A stretch of DNA of 11,587 nt from positions 1 to 11,587 of the forward strand of contig JAEZAV010000068.1 of assembly GCA_023430285.1 (NCBI GenBank), in the 5' to 3' direction. Position 1 is the stretch's first letter; each line of letters opens with the position of its first letter. This stretch comes from Methanobacteriota archaeon. Lineage in GTDB: Archaea > Methanobacteriota > Methanobacteria > Methanobacteriales > Methanobacteriaceae. The position numbers were made by a program, and so were the translations under genes. The notes beneath the pieces are model-generated. The model saw only the letters and a list, made by a program, of their open reading frames with translations, was not told where the DNA came from and searched no databases. Positions 7,649-11,587 of this stretch are shown here, piece by piece.

Positions 7649-9183
7649 TTTGATGTCCCCTTATCTAAATAGTACAGTGGATCTGGCTGTTCATACCACC
7701 AATCTTTGTAACTGTCGCTTGTATTTGCTTTCATTGTTTTTCCAAATGATTTGTTGTTCAGTGACTGGATCAAGAATTCTCCGTATGCAACAGCACCTGC
7801 ATAGGCACTTTGTAGACTCCAAGGATCTGCATCTCCCCTGAGTGCATGCAACCTTGTCACTGATTTTTCCCTTTTGTATGCTCCACCTTGGAATGGGCAG
7901 GTTAAGGTTATGTCAGGATCCCTTGTTCTGGTTATGTGTCCCTGTTCTGCTGCTTGGAATGTGTTTACAAGCACATCGAAGTCTCCGTTTTCTGCCACCA
8001 TTTTTTCTAGGTCTTCAAGGATCAAGTTGTCGAAGTCTTGTGTTAGGGCTGCTGATGATTCAAGTCCCAATTCATCGAAATATGGTAGTTGGGATAGTAA
8101 TCTTCCCTGTCCAAGTGCTCCTAAGACTTCAATCTTTTCTCCATTTCCTTTGAAGTTTAGGAGTTCTTCTCGGATTGCTTCCATTCTAGGAACCCATTTA
8201 GCATGTTCTTCCTTGATTAATTCCTCTATTTCTTCTTCTTTCCCTGTGTATTTTCCAATTTCCCTTAACCATGCATCTGTATTTTTTATTCCCATTGGTG
8301 ATGGATATAGGAAGTATGGAACATCATAATGTTGTTTGAGTCCTTTTGATACATACTCAGTATATGTGGGGCACAATGGAGCTGTAACTGCAGCTTCTGA
8401 GAGTTGTTCTAGTTGTTCAACTGTTGCAAATTCAGGTACGAAGTTGACCCTTAAACCCACTTTGCCAAGGAGTCTTTCTATTTCTAAACGATCCTGCCAT
8501 GTGTAGGATAACATACTTGCAACGTTTACTAGGTCTTTTTGTTTCTTTTCTGGTTTTTTAACTAAATATTTTAGAACACCATGCCAAAATGCATCGTAAC
8601 CTGTTTGTACAAGTCTGGATCTTACTCCTTCACAATGTACTGGTACAATTGTTGCATCTACTTCTGGTTGTATCTCGGCTACTGCTCCTTCAATATCTTC
8701 CCCTATAACTCCCGAGGTACATGTGGTTAATATGAATATTGCCTTGGGATTGTATCTTTTTTGAGCCTTGAATATGGCTTCTTTAAGTTTTTGACTTGCC
8801 CCGTAAACCACGTCTTCTTGTTGTAGATTGGTTGTTATCCAATTTAGTTCGAAGTTTTCTGGTCTTCCTAATTCTGTAGGTATGGTTCTAAACAGTTCCC
8901 TGTAACCTAAGGATGCTGATGAACATCCTACTGGTCCGTGGTATATGATTGCAGCATATCTTATTGTGGATACTCGAACTGTTAAGTAAAAGTTGAGTAC
9001 ACATCCTGAGGTTTGCTGTAACTTTCGATCATGGCATCTAACATTACCAGCTTTAGCATCTTCGATCAATTCCGATGCTTTACCGTAATAGATGTTTGTT
9101 CCATTTGCACGTTGTTCCCTGTTAGGGCATGTATTTTTATCTAGATCTATTAACTCGTATTTTGAATTTTTTTCTAGTGACAT
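7645..9183 (-). CDS. Nitrogenase-like component 1, alpha (NifD-like) subunit, not a typical N2-reducing form
   Basis: 512 residues. P-cluster cysteines are Cys61 (QTSGC), Cys87 (HGPVGCSS) and Cys155 (TTCTSGVIGED). The spacings of 26 and 68 compare with 26 and 66 for Cys62/88/154 of Azotobacter NifD. Both ligands of the active-site cofactor appear kept: Cys271 in APLCPTYTEYVSKGL (NifD Cys275) and His446 in VTRLHALRG (NifD His442). In PVHCEGVRSRLVQTGYDAF, the positions matching NifD Gln191 and His195 are Val192 and Tyr196. A conventional N2-reducing role is therefore unlikely. Known relatives with such changes include methylthio-alkane reductase, which cleaves C-S bonds; that is a candidate only. 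NifE is less likely because the cofactor ligands are present. The start is supported by GGGGAG seven bases before the ATG. It is first in a D-K operon with no reductase (H) gene in the window, so NifH or a paralogue must act in trans. Confidence 0.85.
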   Translation of the reverse strand: MSLEKNSKYELIDLDKNTCPNREQRANGTNIYYGKASELIEDAKAGNVRCHDRKLQQTSGCVLNFYLTVRVSTIRYAAIIYHGPVGCSSASLGYRELFRTIPTELGRPENFELNWITTNLQQEDVVYGASQKLKEAIFKAQKRYNPKAIFILTTCTSGVIGEDIEGAVAEIQPEVDATIVPVHCEGVRSRLVQTGYDAFWHGVLKYLVKKPEKKQKDLVNVASMLSYTWQDRLEIERLLGKVGLRVNFVPEFATVEQLEQLSEAAVTAPLCPTYTEYVSKGLKQHYDVPYFLYPSPMGIKNTDAWLREIGKYTGKEEEIEELIKEEHAKWVPRMEAIREELLNFKGNGEKIEVLGALGQGRLLSQLPYFDELGLESSAALTQDFDNLILEDLEKMVAENGDFDVLVNTFQAAEQGHITRTRDPDITLTCPFQGGAYKREKSVTRLHALRGDADPWSLQSAYAGAVAYGEFLIQSLNNKSFGKTMKANTSDSYKDWWYEQPDPLYYLDKGTSK

Positions 9184-9231
9184 CTTTTCTCCCCAATTTT
9201 TAAGATTTAATCACTATTTTGGGTAGCTTCA

Positions 9232-9245
9232 ATAACGATCGTTAT
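9232..9245. promoter_or_regulatory. Proximal operator palindrome of the nitrogenase-like operon
   Basis: ATAACGATCGTTAT is a perfect 14-bp palindrome about 50 bp before the D-like start codon. A 15-bp sequence including it (TAACGATCGTTATAT, 9233-9247) recurs at 9274-9288. Read on the minus strand, each copy begins with the TATA-like ATATAA. The compact, gapless dyad resembles TetR-type sites; the regulator is unknown. Confidence 0.75.
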
Positions 9246-9273
9246 ATTTAGTATTTTACAAACTATAAATATT

Positions 9274-9285
9274 TAACGATCGTTA
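9274..9285. promoter_or_regulatory. Distal operator palindrome of the nitrogenase-like operon
   Basis: TAACGATCGTTA is a perfect 12-bp palindrome, centred 41 bp from the first copy. That is close to four helical turns, so two bound dimers would sit on about the same face. It abuts the best TATA box of the operon, so binding should block TBP/TFB. Confidence 0.75.
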
Positions 9286-9300
9286 TATAATTTTTTTTTT
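9283..9300 (-). promoter_or_regulatory. Probable core promoter of the nitrogenase-like operon
   Basis: On the minus strand an A-tract (9291-9300) that can serve as BRE is followed by TTATATAA (9283-9290), the best TATA match upstream of the D-like gene. Transcription would start near 9260, between the two palindromes. Alternatives are ATTTATAG at 9263-9270, or the weaker AAATATAA beside the proximal palindrome. Confidence 0.55.
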
Positions 9301-9569
9301 AAGAATCCATGGGAATTTTTTGAATTATTGGGCACAGTCTAACTCTCGGAATATTAATTGAGAAATTAAGATGTTTTTGTTGTCTTAAAATTTTTATTCT
9401 ATTACAAAAGTGAACAATATTTAGGGTTATAAATGGATATTATGGCGGTTATGAAGATTTAATAACTAAATACTTTATAATTCTGCTTTATAATAAATTG
9501 CAGATTAGTATCAAGATTTTAAGACTTCTTAATGGTTTTATTTGTCTTAGAAATCACTGATAAAAAACC
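9301..9569. other. Intergenic stretch without a recognised gene
   Basis: AT-rich DNA between the nitrogenase-like promoter and the promoter of the secreted protein. I see no open frame with a ribosome site, tRNA or repeat array. The only symmetry is TTAAGACTTCTTAA (9519-9532), short enough to be chance in DNA of this composition. Confidence 0.5.
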
Positions 9570-9596
9570 TTAATAAATATGTGGTACATATAATAG
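9570..9596 (+). promoter_or_regulatory. Probable promoter of the secreted-protein gene
   Basis: Two TATA-like stretches occur: TTAATAAATATG (9570-9581), preceded by an A-rich BRE-like AAAAAACC, and ACATATAATA (9587-9596). They lie roughly 90-115 bp before the ATG at 9687, implying a leader of 60-90 nt. Which is used cannot be decided by reading. Confidence 0.4.
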
Positions 9597-9686
9597 TGTA
9601 GAGTGAATTTAGTTGGGTAACAACGTAATAATTCGCTTTAATTGTATCTTTAAACACCAATAAATAAAAATGGAGGGGTTCTTTAA

Positions 9687-10130
9687 ATGAAAAAGAATAT
9701 AATTCCCGTAATAGTTTTAATTATAATAATAGCCCTATTTGCAGGTGCTGTTTCTGCAACAAACATTACAAATGGAGTATCTATCCAAAAAGTTGGACAG
9801 AAAAATCTCATTGATTCCGGTTCAAACAAATTTTACTGGGGTGAACGTGGAGGCTTATTTACGTACTCATGGAAAACATACCAAACTACAAGCAATAGTG
9901 TAGTAGTTCTGGTTCATTATAAAACAATTAATAATTCATGGTACAGTACTTATTCCATTACTAAATTGACTTCAAATAAATTGAAAATAGTAGAAACCAG
10001 TCCCGAGGTTAAACTCTACAGTGGCCGATCTTCAGTTACAACATACGCAAAAACATCGTTAACACCAATAAAGTACTATTGGAAAAATATACGACCTCAA
10101 ATAAAAAGTGGCGGATACTTCTTTGCATAA
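9687..10130 (+). CDS. Small secreted protein of unknown function
   Basis: 147 residues. MKKN followed by a long Ile/Leu/Val stretch (5-20) and AVSA before Thr25 make a classical Sec signal peptide. Cleavage after residue 24 would leave about 123 residues outside the cell. The mature part is rich in Ser, Thr, Tyr, Trp, Asn and Lys, has no cysteine, and looks like a beta-rich extracellular domain. Examples are KFYWGERGGLFTYSWKTYQT and the basic PIKYYWKNIRPQIK near the end. N-glycosylation sequons such as Asn26-Ile-Thr are present. The start is fixed by GGAGGGG (9672-9678) eight bases before the ATG. It stands alone, with its own promoter and terminator, between divergent and convergent neighbours. 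I do not recognise the family; a surface or pseudomurein-associated role is only a guess. Confidence 0.75.
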   Translation: MKKNIIPVIVLIIIIALFAGAVSATNITNGVSIQKVGQKNLIDSGSNKFYWGERGGLFTYSWKTYQTTSNSVVVLVHYKTINNSWYSTYSITKLTSNKLKIVETSPEVKLYSGRSSVTTYAKTSLTPIKYYWKNIRPQIKSGGYFFA

Positions 10131-10166
10131 AATGATTAATGGCTCCGCCAAATTACTTTTTTTTTT
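10109..10166 (+). terminator. Hairpin and T-run terminator of the secreted-protein gene
   Basis: TGGCGGA (10109-10115), inside the last codons of the gene, pairs perfectly with TCCGCCA (10144-10150). After six bases comes a run of ten T residues (10157-10166). The loop of 28 nt contains the stop codon, so translating ribosomes would disrupt the stem. Confidence 0.6.
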
Positions 10167-10229
10167 AATTTCTTAGAATTTAATCCAGTTTAGATCAATC
10201 TGTTTTAATGTAAATTTATGATATCTTTC

Positions 10230-10248
10230 AAAAAAAACTAAAAAAAAA
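10230..10248 (-). terminator. Double U-tract terminator of the small membrane-protein operon
   Basis: The minus strand carries nine T residues (10240-10248) and then eight more (10230-10237), starting eight bases after the stop codon at 10257. It is convergent with the terminator of the secreted-protein gene. Confidence 0.55.
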
Positions 10249-10256
10249 TGTGGAAT

Positions 10257-10526
10257 TTAATCCTCTTTTTCGTCCATATACTCTTGAATTTTTTTGTCTT
10301 CCCATTCTTTGGAGAACAGTCCACGTTTACTGTACACACTTACCCCTTGAATAATCACGAAGATACCCCAAATTGCTGCGGGGAAAAGAACCCACCAAAA
10401 GTTTGGACTGGTGAAGTAGTTGATTACAACAAGGAATATCATGACTACGACATAGGATATTAAATTATTGTAAAAAGCTTTTAATTGATGCATTCTTTTT
10501 TTGGCCTGAACATAATTTTCATCCAT
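10257..10526 (-). CDS. 2TM-domain small membrane protein
   Basis: 89 residues from the chosen ATG. The layout is that of the 2TM domain family: an amphipathic start YVQAKKRMHQLKAFYNN, a first membrane helix (about 23-39), a short FWWV turn near 43-46, and a second helix to about 64. The tail is charged, with SKEWEDKKIQEYMDE. Members occur in many bacteria and archaea, sometimes fused to histidine kinases or LytTR regulators; no activity is known for the stand-alone form. An in-frame GTG at 10538 would add four residues. That GTG is itself part of a GAGGTG ribosome site spaced correctly for the ATG at 10526, so the ATG is preferred. It follows a 56-codon membrane-protein gene on the same strand after about 50 bp, likely co-transcribed. 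Confidence 0.8.
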   Translation of the reverse strand: MDENYVQAKKRMHQLKAFYNNLISYVVVMIFLVVINYFTSPNFWWVLFPAAIWGIFVIIQGVSVYSKRGLFSKEWEDKKIQEYMDEKED

Positions 10527-10578
10527 AATTAAATCCACCTCGAGCGAACTGATTTTTATGACACTATCAATGACCAGA

Positions 10579-10749
10579 TCATTCTTTATTTAAATATTTT
10601 AGATAAATTGCAGCAAACACCAGAACAATTACAATATTAGCAATTAAACGTTCCCAGAATAAATGCCTAAAAAATAAAGAATCTACTAAGTAAACAATTA
10701 TAAAAAGAACTACAATTGATAAAATTACCATTATTCCTGGTTTAGCCAA
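10579..10749 (-). CDS. 56-residue two-helix membrane protein, TTG start
   Basis: An open frame with start TTG at 10749 and stop TGA at 10579-10581. The product begins MAKPGIMVILSIVV and ends IYLKYLNKE, with hydrophobic segments at about 6-22 and 35-50 joined by a polar turn DSLFFRHLFWERL. The start is supported by GGGTGAT four bases before it, matching the end of 16S rRNA, and by a TATA box about 32 bp upstream. An internal ATG (codon 7) would cut into the first helix and has no ribosome site. The gene lies ahead of the 2TM-domain gene on the same strand, so the pair may form a membrane module. I do not recognise the family; the gene is easily missed because of its size and start codon. Confidence 0.6.
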   Translation of the reverse strand: MAKPGIMVILSIVVLFIIVYLVDSLFFRHLFWERLIANIVIVLVFAAIYLKYLNKE

Positions 10750-10780
10750 ATTTATCACCCAAATAATTTCATATATGTAT

Positions 10781-10790
10781 TATTATATAA
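10781..10790 (-). promoter_or_regulatory. Promoter of the two small membrane-protein genes
   Basis: TTATATAATA on the minus strand lies 32 bp before the TTG start. Transcription about 25 bp downstream gives a leader of about 10 nt or little more, just enough to hold the GGGTGAT ribosome site (10754-10760). Confidence 0.5.
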
Positions 10791-10831
10791 CATAAATTTC
10801 TTATTAAATCTTTCATTTTTTCTAATTTTTT

Positions 10832-10873
10832 TGTCTGGAAAAATAAATCTGTCTGGACAGATGGCTGTCCAGA
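10832..10873 (-). terminator. Hairpin downstream of the envelope gene, possible terminator or operator
   Basis: TCTGGACAG (10852-10860) and CTGTCCAGA (10865-10873) form a perfect 9-bp stem with loop ATGG. It lies 55 bp past the stop at 10928. On the minus strand ACAGATTTATTTTT follows, a fair U-rich tract. An extra half-copy, TGTCTGGA, occurs at 10832-10839 and 10850-10857. Because it also lies about 40-90 bp upstream of the next TATA box, an operator role is possible. Confidence 0.45.
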
Positions 10874-10927
10874 ATAGAACTTAGATTCTGATTCCATTTA
10901 AGAAATCAGTATATGTTTAATGGATAA

Positions 10928-11587
10928 CTAGATTTTATATACCATGTAGTACTCATTCTGGTAAAGCAGGGTGGCATCAGAGGGTAATACAGATTGTATA
11001 CTGTAGTTACTGTTTAAGTATAGGAATCCCTGATCAAGATATTTGTCACTGGTGTTTGAAGGGAATTTTAAACGTTTATCAAACACGAAGTATCCTATTT
11101 TGTAAGTATTCAGTTCTGATGATTTGAATCCATTTGTGATGATATGTTCACTTGTTCCCACATTGATAACTGGTTGACCTGTTGTCGCCACTAGAAATTG
11201 GTTTGTGTTGTAATTATTTGATAGTATTGATGATTTGTTGTTTCCATACTGGTTAAACCAATTTTCAAGTTCCACATCTGCATTAGTTGGAGGTGCGAGT
11301 TGGGGGACTGTGATGTTACTTGAACCGTAGGGTTGGGTGTTGTATTGGGGTATTGTTTCGAAGTTTGAACTTGTGGCAGTGACAACAGCAAATAACGATA
11401 GAATTATGCATGTTGTAACCAGTAAACTGTTTCTTATGGATTTATTGGGAAATTCTTTTTTCTTAAATTCAAGGTAAAGATAACTTAAACCAACTCCACC
11501 GAGGATTGAGAGTGGTATTAATAAATGGATCAGTAACCTGATGGTGTACACATTTATTCCAAACCAGTAGGATTTACTCATTATGAA
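10928..11587 (-). CDS. C-terminal part of a multi-spanning membrane protein, probably GT39/PMT-like (5' end outside window)
   Basis: The frame is open to the window edge (codons Phe-Ile precede the Met at 11581), so this is a C-terminal fragment and that Met is probably internal. It opens with YWFGINVYTIRLLIHLLIPL and a membrane helix ending in SILGGVGLSYLYLEF. Then come a basic linker KKKEFPNKSIRN, a second helix (about 52-70 from that Met), and about 145 residues of soluble tail. The tail has several Asn-X-Ser/Thr sequons and would be extracellular. The RL-(hydrophobic)-PLSILGG-GL segment is like the last membrane helices of archaeal dolichyl-phosphate glycosyltransferases of the GT39/PMT type. 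The catalytic N-terminal part is not visible, so the family remains tentative. The tail contains no catalytic motif I can name. Confidence 0.6.
   Translation of the reverse strand, partial: FIMSKSYWFGINVYTIRLLIHLLIPLSILGGVGLSYLYLEFKKKEFPNKSIRNSLLVTTCIILSLFAVVTATSSNFETIPQYNTQPYGSSNITVPQLAPPTNADVELENWFNQYGNNKSSILSNNYNTNQFLVATTGQPVINVGTSEHIITNGFKSSELNTYKIGYFVFDKRLKFPSNTSDKYLDQGFLYLNSNYSIQSVLPSDATLLYQNEYYMVYKI

Noticed and set aside
7874..8329. Open frame of 151 codons on the plus strand
   Set aside because: It lies antisense within the D-like gene, is Ser/Pro-rich as expected for a shadow frame, and has no promoter or ribosome site.
7645..9183. Assignment of the D-like gene as CfbD (F430 biosynthesis) or BchN/ChlN
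   Set aside because: Those proteins act without a FeMo-type cofactor and lack its Cys/His ligands. Here both ligands and a separate K subunit with P-cluster cysteines are present.
9232..9285. NrpR-type nitrogen operator
   Set aside because: The known NrpR sites are GGAA-N6-TTCC or GGTA-N6-TACC; the repeats here are gapless TAACGATCGTTA dyads.
10536..10538. GTG as the start of the 2TM-domain gene
   Set aside because: It is part of the GAGGTG ribosome site that is correctly placed for the ATG at 10526.
1..11587. CRISPR array, rRNA or tRNA genes
   Set aside because: No regularly spaced repeats and no rRNA or tRNA signatures were seen on either strand.

Overview
The window looks like a stretch of chromosome from a methanogenic archaeon, most likely a mesophilic member of the Methanobacteriales (Methanobacterium-like). 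The reasons are the AT-rich intergenic DNA with archaeal TATA boxes and U-tract terminators, Shine-Dalgarno sites of the GGAGGTGAT type, GTG and TTG starts, and the gene content: a NifS-type desulfurase, nitrogenase-like D and K subunits, a 2TM-domain protein, and the C-terminus of a multi-spanning envelope protein. The assignment is by recognition only; no search was run.

Layout. (1) Positions 2-1150, plus strand: a cysteine desulfurase (NifS/IscS), cut at its 5' end by the window edge. (2) Positions 1129-2289: remnant of a small integrated element. A tyrosine-recombinase pseudogene with many frameshifts and stops is bracketed by a 19-bp perfect direct repeat (26/29 over the longer match). 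One copy covers the nifS stop codon and the other lies 1,132 bp downstream, as expected for attL/attR. (3) Positions 2385-5968, minus strand: a two-gene operon with a 1-nt overlap, encoding a PEP-synthase/rifampicin-phosphotransferase-like phosphotransferase and a DUF7064-type (AttH/CrtC-like) protein. (4) Positions 6281-9183, minus strand: a two-gene operon with a 4-nt overlap, encoding nitrogenase-like D and K subunits, with a clear hairpin/T-run terminator and a promoter carrying two TAACGATCGTTA palindromes. (5) Positions 9687-10130, plus strand: a small secreted protein of unknown function. (6) Positions 10257-10749, minus strand: two small membrane proteins, a 2TM-domain protein and a 56-residue protein with a TTG start. 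(7) Positions 10928-11587, minus strand: the C-terminal end of a membrane protein that runs off the window, probably a GT39/PMT-like glycosyltransferase.

Most interesting is the D/K pair. It keeps the P-cluster cysteines and both FeMo-cofactor-type ligands (Cys271 and His446 of D), but the positions matching the N2-reduction residues Gln191 and His195 of Azotobacter NifD are Val and Tyr. It therefore looks like a cofactor-bearing nitrogenase-like reductase that does not fix N2, possibly in the class of methylthio-alkane reductase. No NifH-type reductase gene is in the window. Its promoter has an operator arrangement in which each palindrome is fused to a TATA-like hexamer, suggesting direct competition between a regulator and TBP. 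The NifS upstream may supply sulfur for clusters of this type, but a functional link is inference only.
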